Below, one piece after another: positions 15,070-24,533 of a stretch of 64,000 bases of DNA. Both the position numbers and the translations under genes were made by a program. Each line of letters starts with the position of its first letter. The stretch's first letter is position 1. Source of the stretch: a virus; IMG/VR virus record IMGVR_UViG_3300028783_000001, positions 62,001-126,000 of that record. One strand, written 5' to 3'. Below the pieces are notes generated by a model. It did not search any database and was not told where the DNA came from. It saw only the letters and a program-made list of their open reading frames with translations.

Positions 15070-15101
15070 AAAACCCCGCTGGATTGCTCCAGCGGGGTTT
15101 T
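15070..15101. terminator. Bidirectional hairpin terminator between convergent arms
   Basis: Perfect 14-bp stem AAAACCCCGCTGGA / TCCAGCGGGGTTTT with a TTGC loop, followed by CTTTT on the + strand and by TTTTG on the - strand. It lies exactly between the last + gene (ends 15059) and the last - gene (ends 15117), so it can stop transcription from both directions. Confidence 0.92.
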
Positions 15102-15116
15102 CTTTTGCCTAGAATA

Positions 15117-15425
15117 TTATCCTGCGCCTAATGGAAGCCCGACCGTCTGGCGTTTGGTGCGCCCACCCAATGTGGTGATTGTGCATTGGAGAAGTGCCAT
15201 TGGCTGCGACTGCACATTATAACCACCTGAGATCCAGACGATCACCTTCTTTCCGTCTGGTGAAATTGAGTCATTGAAGGCTCGCAATCCAACAGGGGCG
15301 TCCCAGTGAACTGATATGATGGTATCCCCTGGATCGAGCCACGACGCGAAGTTTAGGCAGTAGTCAAGCGTATCACGTATGTCATGCAAAGGCCAATGCG
15401 GATAATTAGATAGCAAGTCGGACAT
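15117..15425 (-). CDS. Fibre-tail adaptor-like protein, 102 aa
   Basis: Starts with AGGAG 7 bases before the ATG. The pattern YPHWPLHDIRDTLDYCLNFASWL, GDTIISVHWDAP, then KKVIVWISGGYNVQSQ and IGxxGR-like TTLGGRTKRQ follows the small phage family annotated as fibre-tail adaptor (D-PxxxLDYxxDxxxWL, then VWLSGG). In that family it is a small beta-sandwich that links fibres to the tail. Its place at the end of the giant fibre genes agrees. Confidence 0.55.
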   Translation of the reverse strand: MSDLLSNYPHWPLHDIRDTLDYCLNFASWLDPGDTIISVHWDAPVGLRAFNDSISPDGKKVIVWISGGYNVQSQPMALLQCTITTLGGRTKRQTVGLPLGAG

Positions 15426-15448
15426 GGCAAAACTCCTAGGGTTTCACT

Positions 15449-15458
15449 AAAAATTGGT
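15449..15458 (-). promoter_or_regulatory. Post-stop ACCAATTTT element, copy 1
   Basis: ACCAATTTTT on the - strand, directly after the giant fibre TAA and before the adaptor-like gene. Part of a recurrent set of five such sites; role unknown. Confidence 0.45.
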
Positions 15459-15459
15459 A

Positions 15460-18400
15460 TTACCGAATGTTGATCGTGCGTGACTGGTAGCGGATAGCAA
15501 CCGTATTGAATGGTAGCTGTTCCCTAGCGTTTATGGTGATAGTCTCCACCCTACCAAGCTCCACGATAGCTTGTGCTAGTGGTATGGTAAACATATTAAT
15601 GGTGCTAGATAGTGATCTAGTTGTAGCTGTTGCATCTGCTGATATAGCATCACCACCTGGATCAGCAACTGCACCTTGAGTTGCTGCAACTGACCTAGCT
15701 GACGGTAGTGGTATGGCTTCAGTTACATACAACGGAGCTATATTCACAACTACGCCAGCTCTAGGTAGCAGCGCAAAGAGCCAAGGAGCAGTTAGCGGAG
15801 CTGATAATGCTCTACTACTAACGGCAACCCCTTTTGATGCTACGTCGGAATATGAAGCAGCAACTGCCGTTGCAACTGCAATAGTATTAGATTGGATTAT
15901 AAAGAATATTTGCGGAGCAAATACGCCAAGAATTTCTGCTGCGGATGTTCCTACCAACGCAGTTAGTATTACATCGGAGAAGTTTCCTGCTGATGCGGCT
16001 ACCAACGTGGATGCTACGGTAAACAACTTAATAGGCGTAAACAGGCCGCATGCCGACGTAGATACAGCTCCCATAGCTAGCAACCCTGTCTGGATTGCAT
16101 AAGTTGCCGCAGCAGTTGCTACGTTCGCTCCAGTAGGTGTAGAGCTTGTATTATGCAGCAACAACCCAGCAGAAGGGGTAGCTGCAACACCAATTAGAGC
16201 GATTGCACTAGTTGGTAACGGAGCTTGTGCCGTCGATGAAACTAATGCTCCTGTTAGAGTTTGTTGTGGAACAAATATTTTAGCTACCGAAGTAGCTTGC
16301 GCTCCTGATAGAGTCGGTTGCGTTACAAACCAACTGGCATTAGATGAAACTTGCAACCCGATTAAGGTAGGTGATGCATAAAACTGATTTGCTGTAGTGG
16401 TTACAAAGGTACCTACTACAGCAACCAAGGGGGTGAATCGGTTTGCCGTAGAGGTGGTTTGAGCACCGTTGATGGTTAGTGTAGTAGCTGTCTGTAATGA
16501 CTGACCAGCAGTAACAACCGCAGCACTATAGACGGTGAGATTCGGCCAAAATGAATTGCAACCAACCATTACTTGTGCACCGCTCAACACATCTTGCGGA
16601 GAGAAGATGCTGGCGATTGCAGATAATTGCGTTCCAAATAAGGTAGGTTCGGGCACAAACACCTGAGCTGACGTAACAATCTGTCCACCAGAGGTGGAAG
16701 GCGAGGACCAAAATCTTTGGGCTGCTGATAATACCGACGCGCCTGTTGTGGTTGGCGTCAATGTGGTTGATAGAACTTGTGCAGTAGTTACAGACTGACT
16801 ACCAACTGCTGTAGGTTTATTCCATAATGGACCTGCAGTAGCTGCTACGCTAATACCTGCAAGGACAGTCTGGAGAGTTATGCCGTTTAATGGTTGCCCG
16901 CTTACAGAGACGAATACTCCAATTAAGGTAGGTTTATTCCAGAATATATTAACCGACGACACTACCAACGTGCTTAGCACAATAGGAGCAAACCAGAAAG
17001 AGTTTGCAGCTTCAACTGCTTGTGCACCAACTACAGTTGGTTGTGGTATGAAAACGTTTGCTGTTGTGGTTACAGTAGAACCAAACAGCAATGCGCTAGT
17101 TGCATACGCCAAAGATCCAGCAGACGAACCGACTTGTACTCCAGTCGCTATCGGTTTAGGAAAGAATGTGTTTGCAGCACTTACCGCACCAACACTCAAC
17201 CAGATGCCCAATTGAATCGAGCCAGCAGACGCAATTGCGGCCACTCCTGGAAGTGTTGGTTTCTCCTGGAAATAATATGCACTCGTAGTGGCCTGCACAC
17301 CTGTTAATAATGGTGCCAACCAAAACAGATTGCACGAAGATACAACTGCTGTGCCAAGTATGGTGGGTTGATTATAAAATGATTGTCCGCTGGAAGCTAC
17401 CTGTGCTCCGGCTACTGCTACACCAACTTGTACCCACAGCGCATTTGCCGTAGTAGATACCGCAGCGCCGGTAAACGACGGTGCTACCTGCTGACCAAAT
17501 ATATTTGATGAGGTTATTACCGACGCACCGGTAACTGGTATGTTTTGACTGAATATGCTGGCGATGGCAACTGTCGCCGCGCCGACCAATACAGGCTTAG
17601 GCATAAACGCCGATGAACTAGCAACACTACTTACACCAACTAGGGTTGGCGACGTCCAAAACGGGTTTGCATAAGAAGTCGTGGTAGTTCCAATTATCGG
17701 TATTATCATCCACAGAGCATTAGCGGTTGAAACCGTGAGAGCACCAACTAACACTGGTTGTCTAATAAACATCACAGCATTAGTTGTGCTGCTAGTTCCA
17801 ATCAACGTTGGCTGAAGCCAAAATGCGTTTGCCGATGCTGTGGCTTGTGTTCCAGGTATGTAGGGGTTTGGTGAGAATGCGCTAGTTTGTGTAGCTACCT
17901 GACATCCAACAAAGCGAGGAGCTGAGTTGAATACATTTGCAGTAGAGTTTACCAGACCTCCGGTTAGTGTTGGAGAAGAGGCAAATGGACCAGCTGATGC
18001 AGTTGTCTGATTACCTGCCGCTGTTGGTTGTGGAACAAATATGCCGGCGGTTGATGAAGCCTGTGCACCGGTTGAAGTTGGTGCAGGGTTGAATACATTT
18101 GCAGTAGAGTTTACCAGACCTCCGGTTAATGTTGGAGAAGAGGCAAATATCCCAGCTATAGCCGACGACTGAACACCAGACAACGTTGGTTGTGGAACAA
18201 ATATATTTGCAGTAGAGCTAGCCTGCGCTCCAGCTGGAGTAGGTGCAGGGTTGAATATGTTTGCAGTAGTTGTTCCTAGTGCACTACCAAATATATGCTG
18301 AACAATTACAGGCACAAAAGATTGTGCTGCGGATGTAATCTGCGGTCCGATTAAGGTCGGTGATAGGACAAACGCATTCGCTATGGTAACAACTGGTGCA

Positions 18401-21078
18401 CCAATCAGCGTAGGTGATAAGAAGAAATTACCGGCTATTGCTGCTACTTGATAGCCAGTAGTTGTTGGAGATGGGCTAAACGCCCACGCAGTGGTTGAAA
18501 CTTGAGGTCCGGTTAGAGTGGGTCCAATCAATACAGGAACAAACGACTGTGATGAGGTTGCTACTTGAGATCCAGTTAGTAGAATCCTGGGCCACAGAGC
18601 ATTAGCAGTAGCAGTTACCTGCGCACCTGTTGCAGTCGGGTTTGGTATAAAGATTCCTGCATAAGAAGTAGTAGCTGCGCCGTTTGTCACAAGCGAGATT
18701 GTGACTCCGTTGTAGCTCATTGTAATTGACTGAACGGCCTCAGAAGTATTAACCGAACTGGTATATCCTGAAGTAGTTGTTACACCGCTTTCATCAGTAG
18801 CACTGCTATACAGCTGCCAGTCAGTACATCCTGCAGTTGGTGTATTGAAGAAGTTTGTCGTTCCATACGAGCCCCGGGTGGTGCAATAAAACGAAACAAT
18901 CAAGTCGCGCGTATAATCATAGACGAAGGGAACCGCATCTGATGTAAATGCACCAGGTCCAGGTATTATATATGAGGTATTTCCTCCAAAGGTAAGCTGG
19001 ACTTGATTCCCATCAAAGTCTGGAACTAAGGCGCTTGCAACAGGTGAATGACCAATCCACGCTGATGTAAATGCACCAGCCGAAGTTCCAGACGCAGCAT
19101 TAAACGTGACTAATATTACACCGGTAGCCGATGCCGGCCCCAACAGGTTCGCATTAAACTGCGACCGATCCGTCCAGCCAGACCAGTTTGGGGATGATCC
19201 TGATAGAGTTTGCGAGAATATCGTAGTGGTAATCGCTACAAATCCTGATGCGGAAGTTGTAGCTACAGTACCAGATAAAGTAGGTGATTCTGATATAACA
19301 AATGTTGGTCCTTGCGCCGCCGTAGATACACTAGCACCAAGTAGGTTGTCTGATATTGCTGATCCATACGTAACAATGATAAGACCTGGAGCACCAGCAC
19401 CATTTATAACGCCGTTACCACCAGCACCGCCGTATAGACCGCCTGCTCCACCTGAACCTCCACTAGAAGATCCACCTAGAGGCTCAGCACCAAGTGCGAC
19501 TCCTGCTGTTCCACTCGCTGGCGCAGATCCACCACCGCCGCCGCCGGAGCCGGCACTCGGCGTTGTTCCTGTATAAGTCGTCCCGTTCCAGGTATTAGTG
19601 GAAGTCCATTCTGTTCCGGTAGATCCAGCAGCTCCGCCGTTGGTGTTACCAATACCACCAACTCCACCATTACCATTGTCACCAACACCACCCGGACCGT
19701 TGTAGCCTCCGCTACTTCCACCAGCGCCATAACGTCCAGCCGCCCCACCACCACCGGCGTAGCCTCCGCTATTTCCCGCTCCACCAGCATATACTGTAGT
19801 GCCAACACAGTTTGTCGTCGCATTACTATCACCAGCTGCTAATACAGTAGCCGTGCTATAAAACCACGTATTAGCGGTTGCCGATCCCGCACCAGTAGTT
19901 CCACCACCAACACCCAGTTGATAGGAGATTGACCCACTACCAGACCAGTTTGTAATCTTAGAATAACAGCCACCATTACCATCGGTAGTTCCACCAGCTC
20001 CAATACATTCAATCGTATTGTCCGACGTATTCCAGTCTGCTGGAATCGTCCAATTACTCCCCCCTGTAAGGAAGATTACGTTTCTCGAAGTACCAGCGAC
20101 ACTAGTAAATAAACCTGCTGATGAAGTGGATCCAGCACCTGTAAATGGTGGTTGGACTTTAACCGGAATAAGCGTTTGAGCGGACGTCGTAACAGATGTT
20201 CCACCACCATAAGGGTTAGGCCAAAAGTTGTTTGCTAATGCTGTTATTGATGCTCCAGGTAGGGTAGTTGCGCTAACCGTATAGGTGATGATAATAACAC
20301 CACCGGCACCCGCGCCACCAGCTCCGGCTGATGTTCCATAAGATCCAGAACCACCACCTGCACCATATAGGCCACCAGCACCACCAGTATTCTGAACGCT
20401 CGACGATCCGTAGGAACCACCACCGCCACCACCTGAACCCGCTGCGCCAGCACCAAGCTCAGATCCATTTCCACCTACTCCACCAACTGTTGATCCAGAA
20501 GTGCCTGCTGCACCAGCAGATCCACCTGATGTTCCATCACCATTACCACCAGCACCAGCTGCGGAAGCAGTTGCGTTTGCACCAACTGCACCAACTCCGT
20601 TTGGTCCGCCAGCACCACCACCTCCTGAGCCGCTATAACCCGATGATCCAAAGTAGCCACCATTACCACCATTGTTTCTAGTGAGGTAGCCTGATGATGG
20701 AATGCAATTCGTTGCCAAACCACCAAGCGAGGCGGCGTTTGTTATTCCACCACCTGCGCCGCCTGGTGCACCAACGCTCGATCCTACAAGTGTAGTTCCA
20801 TTGAAGAAGGTGCTTCCACCAGCTACACCTGGATTTGCGGTGGTGCTGCTAGCAGCACCACCGGCTCCACCATTACCAACAGTAAACTGAATGTTTGCAC
20901 CAGGAGATACAGCAAGGGTAGCGATACTTACATAAGCACCACCTGCGCCGGCTACTGGGTAGTTGTAATAGTTTGCACCACCACCACCTGCGCCGATACA
21001 TTCAACTTTAAGTGACGTAACATTAGAGGGGACAGTCCACGGAGAGGTGGAGGCTGTCGTTAAGACAACAACAGTCAT
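15460..21078 (-). CDS. Giant repetitive tail fibre / receptor-binding protein, 1872 aa
   Basis: ATG at 21078 after AGGGAGGTGACCT. Residues 1-270 are a Gly-rich fibre domain (WTVPSNVTSLKVECIGAGG, then Gly-rich loops, ending GVIIITY), like the polyglycine domains of phage receptor-binding tips. Residues about 330-590 repeat that plan (WTIPADWN, TIECIGAGG, GLIIVTYG). A beta-rich domain follows (about 620-800). The remainder to about residue 1720 is roughly 49 tandem units of about 18 residues, consensus A(N/G)xFxxxPTLxGAxVxTT. The C-terminus has GRVETITIN and RTINIR, shared with the next protein. Unusual in carrying Gly-rich tip-like domains at the N-terminus. Surface adhesion or receptor binding is inferred. 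Confidence 0.8.
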   Translation of the reverse strand: MTVVVLTTASTSPWTVPSNVTSLKVECIGAGGGGANYYNYPVAGAGGAYVSIATLAVSPGANIQFTVGNGGAGGAASSTTANPGVAGGSTFFNGTTLVGSSVGAPGGAGGGITNAASLGGLATNCIPSSGYLTRNNGGNGGYFGSSGYSGSGGGGAGGPNGVGAVGANATASAAGAGGNGDGTSGGSAGAAGTSGSTVGGVGGNGSELGAGAAGSGGGGGGSYGSSSVQNTGGAGGLYGAGGGSGSYGTSAGAGGAGAGGVIIITYTVSATTLPGASITALANNFWPNPYGGGTSVTTSAQTLIPVKVQPPFTGAGSTSSAGLFTSVAGTSRNVIFLTGGSNWTIPADWNTSDNTIECIGAGGTTDGNGGCYSKITNWSGSGSISYQLGVGGGTTGAGSATANTWFYSTATVLAAGDSNATTNCVGTTVYAGGAGNSGGYAGGGGAAGRYGAGGSSGGYNGPGGVGDNGNGGVGGIGNTNGGAAGSTGTEWTSTNTWNGTTYTGTTPSAGSGGGGGGSAPASGTAGVALGAEPLGGSSSGGSGGAGGLYGGAGGNGVINGAGAPGLIIVTYGSAISDNLLGASVSTAAQGPTFVISESPTLSGTVATTSASGFVAITTTIFSQTLSGSSPNWSGWTDRSQFNANLLGPASATGVILVTFNAASGTSAGAFTSAWIGHSPVASALVPDFDGNQVQLTFGGNTSYIIPGPGAFTSDAVPFVYDYTRDLIVSFYCTTRGSYGTTNFFNTPTAGCTDWQLYSSATDESGVTTTSGYTSSVNTSEAVQSITMSYNGVTISLVTNGAATTSYAGIFIPNPTATGAQVTATANALWPRILLTGSQVATSSQSFVPVLIGPTLTGPQVSTTAWAFSPSPTTTGYQVAAIAGNFFLSPTLIGAPVVTIANAFVLSPTLIGPQITSAAQSFVPVIVQHIFGSALGTTTANIFNPAPTPAGAQASSTANIFVPQPTLSGVQSSAIAGIFASSPTLTGGLVNSTANVFNPAPTSTGAQASSTAGIFVPQPTAAGNQTTASAGPFASSPTLTGGLVNSTANVFNSAPRFVGCQVATQTSAFSPNPYIPGTQATASANAFWLQPTLIGTSSTTNAVMFIRQPVLVGALTVSTANALWMIIPIIGTTTTSYANPFWTSPTLVGVSSVASSSAFMPKPVLVGAATVAIASIFSQNIPVTGASVITSSNIFGQQVAPSFTGAAVSTTANALWVQVGVAVAGAQVASSGQSFYNQPTILGTAVVSSCNLFWLAPLLTGVQATTSAYYFQEKPTLPGVAAIASAGSIQLGIWLSVGAVSAANTFFPKPIATGVQVGSSAGSLAYATSALLFGSTVTTTANVFIPQPTVVGAQAVEAANSFWFAPIVLSTLVVSSVNIFWNKPTLIGVFVSVSGQPLNGITLQTVLAGISVAATAGPLWNKPTAVGSQSVTTAQVLSTTLTPTTTGASVLSAAQRFWSSPSTSGGQIVTSAQVFVPEPTLFGTQLSAIASIFSPQDVLSGAQVMVGCNSFWPNLTVYSAAVVTAGQSLQTATTLTINGAQTTSTANRFTPLVAVVGTFVTTTANQFYASPTLIGLQVSSNASWFVTQPTLSGAQATSVAKIFVPQQTLTGALVSSTAQAPLPTSAIALIGVAATPSAGLLLHNTSSTPTGANVATAAATYAIQTGLLAMGAVSTSACGLFTPIKLFTVASTLVAASAGNFSDVILTALVGTSAAEILGVFAPQIFFIIQSNTIAVATAVAASYSDVASKGVAVSSRALSAPLTAPWLFALLPRAGVVVNIAPLYVTEAIPLPSARSVAATQGAVADPGGDAISADATATTRSLSSTINMFTIPLAQAIVELGRVETITINAREQLPFNTVAIRYQSRTINIR

Positions 21079-21112
21079 AGGTCACCTCCCTGTATTTTAG
21101 CTATATGGAGAG

Positions 21113-23701
21113 TTACCATGTGGACCCTCCTGTTGCGCGCGTAGATCGGTCACGTTGGATGTTTAGGGTACGACTCTGCCTGCCTCTGGTAGCGTACACC
21201 GTTCGTTTTGAAGGCGGCAGCACGACCGGGTTAATACAAATAGTTTCGACGCGTCCGCAGATTGCAATAGACGTAGCCGAAGGTAGCTGTTGCGAGAAGG
21301 ATTGGTGTGACAACGCACCTATGGTAGCAGTAGCACCACATGAATGTAGTTGTATGGTTGTAGTAAATGCACACGAAGCAGCGATTCCAGATGCCGTGGC
21401 ATGAAGCTCATCCTGCGGCATTGGATCGGGAACACCAACAGCCGTGGTTACTACCGCTGCAGACACACTTATTAGCAATGCCACTGCGAGCGACTGGGCC
21501 GACGCTAAGGCGGCAGACGCGCTACTGGCTGCTACCTGTGCGACGGTCGTTCCCGCCGACGTCGAGCATTCTGCACCAGATGCTACTGAGGCTATTGCAG
21601 GTTGGAACAGACCAGCCGAGGCCGTCGCCGGCGTTCCAGTTACGTAGACCTTTGGCCAGAATACGTTTGCTGAGGTAGTTGCCTGCGCACCATTGATAGT
21701 GGGTATTGATACGACAGTCCCGGCTGTAGCACTGACTGCTAAACCAGATAGCCCCGACGTGTGGGTAGTCGTTAGAGTCGCGCCGGTCGTCCCGACGGTA
21801 GCTCCCACGAGCAGCGGCTGCATTATTAGTGCCACTGGCTGTGCCGTCGACGCTACCGACGATCCAAGCAGTATTACCTGAGACCAGAATGAGTTTGCAC
21901 CTCCGGTCGCCTGGGCACCAAGTATGGTTGGCTTCATCCAAAACGGGTTTGCCGCTGGGGATACCGCCACACCAATCAGTGTGGGGCTAGACCAGAACCT
22001 ACTCGCCGATGATAAAACCTGCGCACCGACAGCAAACGGAGCAAACTGGTTGGCTGAGGCTACGACTTGTGCACCAACCAGCGAGGTGAATATAACGGCG
22101 ACCGTAACGATTACCTGTGCGGACGAAGTTGCCTGCGCACCATTGATAGTGGGTATTGATACGACAGTCCCGGCTGTGGATGCAGCCTGCGCTCCGATTA
22201 GGGTCAACTGCACTATTGGGGCCAGTGCCTGCGCCGACGACGTAACCGCCGTACCGCTTATCGCATACTGGATCTGTGGAGTGAGCGGTTGTGCAGATGA
22301 TGTTGACGCAACCCCAGGAAGTGCTTGGGTTTGTGTTGGGGCCAGCGCTTGTGCCGACGTCGTGGTCGACGCCCCAACGATTACCGGCGTGATAACCGGC
22401 GCTATGGATTGTGCAGATGTGGTAACAGATACACCCGGCAATGACTGCAGATGCTGAGTTGTGAGTGTCTGCGCCGAGGTGGTGGATGATGAACCAACAA
22501 GGCCAAACGAATTGACCGTTGCAGTTGACTGCGCTGCTGATACAACCGACGCCCCAATAACTAGCACCTGCGGCCAGAATGCACTTGCACTCGACGTCGC
22601 CGGCGCTCCTACGAGGACCGATTGTGCCGTTACTGTTACACCCTGTGCGGCGGTAGTTACAGACGCGCCAGTTACAACGGGGCTTGGCCAGAACTGATTA
22701 GCTACAGATATTGACTGCGCACCAGGCAGCGTAACTGGCGCTACAGCAGGTAGCGACTGCGCGGCTGTAGTGCACGAAGCACCAACGGCTACAGCTGCAA
22801 CGATTAATGATAGCGCCTGCGATGCCGTAGTTGCTACGGCACCTACGCCAGCGGTCTGTGCAATCGTGGAAAAGGTATTTGCTGCTACAGCCGACTGCGC
22901 CCCTGGGAGGGTAAGTTGCAACTGTGTCGATAGGCTTTGCGCGGTATTAGTTGCGGCCGCTCCAGTAAACGTCGACTGCACCTGTGTTGGTGCTAGTGTC
23001 TGTGCCGACGTTGTTGCAGCCGTTCCGATTAGGGTCGACTGCACCAGCGCAGATGAAAGGGTTTGTGCAGACGTCGTTGTTGACGCACCATTTAGCGTCG
23101 ACTGCACAGTTACAGGGGTAAGGCTCTGCGCCGATACAGATACAGACGCACCTGGTAGTGTAGGTTGTGACCATAACTGATTGGCAGTTGATGCGACTTG
23201 TGCACCAGCTGGTAATGCAGCGACCGTTGGTGAGAATGTGCTAGCCGAGGTGACGGTGGATGCACCGGCGACCATCGCCAGCATCAAGAAGATGTTTGGT
23301 GTCGAGGTAACCTGAGCGCCGGTGAAGGCCAGCTGCACGCTGGTCGGCCAAGGCTGTGCTGATGTTGAGACGCTAGAGTCCTGCAGCGTCCCAGAGTAGG
23401 ACGTTCCAGATTGAGGTGATAAGGCTCCAGCAGTGGTGGTTACTGACGTACCCGTCAGATTGATAGATTCAGAAATTACCCCAGCGTAAGCCCAGCTACA
23501 TGCGCCGATCAGCGCGTTGTTGAATGCGGAGAGGGCAAAGAGCGTCGTGGGCTGCGCTACGTAGCTAGTGCCGTAGTTTGTCAGATCGAGAATAAGCGGA
23601 GCCGTAGCACCCACTAAATTAGTGGGTGCTACGGCTCCAGTTGTTAGGAGAAGGTTTATATAACCAGGTTGGTTTTTGGCCAGTAGGGTCGTTGACGACA
23701 T
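21113..23701 (-). CDS. Repetitive tail fibre protein, 862 aa, related to the giant fibre
   Basis: The N-terminus has a distinct domain (residues 1-95; KNQPGYINLLLTTGAVAPTN). The bulk is about 35 degenerate 18-20 residue units with the same layout as the giant fibre (ANQLWSQPTLPGASVSVS; AQTLAPTQVQSTFTGAAATN). The C-terminal 60 residues contain GRVETICIN and RQSRTLNIQ, equivalent to GRVETITIN...RTINI in the neighbouring protein. No catalytic motif. Probably a fibre or decoration protein; its coding sequence contains a perfect inverted repeat near the 5' end. Confidence 0.75.
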   Translation of the reverse strand: MSSTTLLAKNQPGYINLLLTTGAVAPTNLVGATAPLILDLTNYGTSYVAQPTTLFALSAFNNALIGACSWAYAGVISESINLTGTSVTTTAGALSPQSGTSYSGTLQDSSVSTSAQPWPTSVQLAFTGAQVTSTPNIFLMLAMVAGASTVTSASTFSPTVAALPAGAQVASTANQLWSQPTLPGASVSVSAQSLTPVTVQSTLNGASTTTSAQTLSSALVQSTLIGTAATTSAQTLAPTQVQSTFTGAAATNTAQSLSTQLQLTLPGAQSAVAANTFSTIAQTAGVGAVATTASQALSLIVAAVAVGASCTTAAQSLPAVAPVTLPGAQSISVANQFWPSPVVTGASVTTAAQGVTVTAQSVLVGAPATSSASAFWPQVLVIGASVVSAAQSTATVNSFGLVGSSSTTSAQTLTTQHLQSLPGVSVTTSAQSIAPVITPVIVGASTTTSAQALAPTQTQALPGVASTSSAQPLTPQIQYAISGTAVTSSAQALAPIVQLTLIGAQAASTAGTVVSIPTINGAQATSSAQVIVTVAVIFTSLVGAQVVASANQFAPFAVGAQVLSSASRFWSSPTLIGVAVSPAANPFWMKPTILGAQATGGANSFWSQVILLGSSVASTAQPVALIMQPLLVGATVGTTGATLTTTHTSGLSGLAVSATAGTVVSIPTINGAQATTSANVFWPKVYVTGTPATASAGLFQPAIASVASGAECSTSAGTTVAQVAASSASAALASAQSLAVALLISVSAAVVTTAVGVPDPMPQDELHATASGIAASCAFTTTIQLHSCGATATIGALSHQSFSQQLPSATSIAICGRVETICINPVVLPPSKRTVYATRGRQSRTLNIQRDRSTRATGGSTW
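23598..23638. repeat. Perfect 19-bp inverted repeat inside fibre gene
   Basis: Arms GGAGCCGTAGCACCCACTA (23598-23616) and its exact complement (23620-23638) with a 3-base AAT loop. It lies at codons 22-35 of the 862-residue fibre gene, where both arms are translated (GAVAPTN / VGATAPL). No U-run follows, so it is not a simple terminator. Confidence 0.9.
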
Positions 23702-23726
23702 GGTCTAAACCTTCTACTAGCAGTGA

Positions 23727-24512
23727 TCAGCGCTCGTAGTGACCTTCTTCTAGGTAGTTGAAAGCCGCGAAGCCAGTCGAGGATGGGAACCACAGGTACA
23801 CTAGCAAAAACTCCTGTGGGTTTAGAACAACCGGTGGGACTTGAGCAATAATGCGAGACGCAGCGTTTGCAGCTGCAGTCATAAGTGATCCACCAGCAAG
23901 GCCATCCACCGATCCAAACTGGATTACGTATTCATCCAATGCAATCGGAATCTGAGCTCGCAAAGGCTGGTTGCGCACAACGATACGAGCAGCGGCGGTG
24001 GCTGCCGGTAGCGTCATGTTGGCACCAGATGTAGGAATGTACAGGTTGCTAATCGACTGTGAACCAACACCAGAGTTGTGGTTCACAGCATTCTGTACCT
24101 GCGTAAAGTTTGCAGACGGAGTGCGGTACTGATCTACTACCATAGTTAGAAACGCGGTAACTGCGGAAGCGGGAGCAGTCGTCATCTGAAAGCGGATGTA
24201 GTCTGGAACCAAGTTTACACCGACACCATTGTCGTTGTTCATGATTACCGCTATTGGATACGATGTAGCATAGGTGGTATAAGCAGTTGTCACTCCGTAT
24301 GTAACCGCTGCCGAGTTTGGAGCCATACCGTTTGAGTAGTAGGAACCCTCTTCGGCTAGAGCAGCTTTGTTATGGAGAATGGGGATAATCGCCTGCTCAC
24401 CATAAGGTCCGGTGCGAAGTCCTGCTGGGGTTGATGGCTGACCGTCTTGCTGCTTCTGCGCGTAGCGCAGAAGGCGACCGACGATGCCACGCTGTACGAT
24501 TTCGTTTGCCAT
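23727..24512 (-). CDS. Virion structural protein, 261 aa (tandem copy 2)
   Basis: Same length as the upstream copy and nearly identical over the first 40 residues (MANEIVQRGIVGRLLRYAQK) and much of the rest (VDQYRTPSANFTQVQNAVNH; LDEYVIQFGSVDGLAGGS; ending EEGHYER). Variable patches occur around residues 85-120 and 235-250. Ala/Thr/Ser-rich, beta-strand-like; probably an exposed capsid or tail decoration subunit. No enzyme motif. Confidence 0.75.
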   Translation of the reverse strand: MANEIVQRGIVGRLLRYAQKQQDGQPSTPAGLRTGPYGEQAIIPILHNKAALAEEGSYYSNGMAPNSAAVTYGVTTAYTTYATSYPIAVIMNNDNGVGVNLVPDYIRFQMTTAPASAVTAFLTMVVDQYRTPSANFTQVQNAVNHNSGVGSQSISNLYIPTSGANMTLPAATAAARIVVRNQPLRAQIPIALDEYVIQFGSVDGLAGGSLMTAAANAASRIIAQVPPVVLNPQEFLLVYLWFPSSTGFAAFNYLEEGHYER

Positions 24513-24533
24513 TGTTTTATTTCCTCGTTTTGG

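Noticed and set aside
15713-20890. Long + strand frames opposite the giant fibre gene
   Set aside because: They are antisense to the repeat regions; composition (Pro/His/Leu-rich) follows from the complementary repeats. No ribosome sites or motifs.
21367-23180. + strand frames with CADxV repeats opposite the 862-residue fibre
   Set aside because: The repeats are complements of the fibre repeat; the - strand frame is much longer and continuous.
23598-23638. Intrinsic terminator at the 19-bp inverted repeat
   Set aside because: It lies in the middle of a coding sequence and is not followed by a U-run on either strand.
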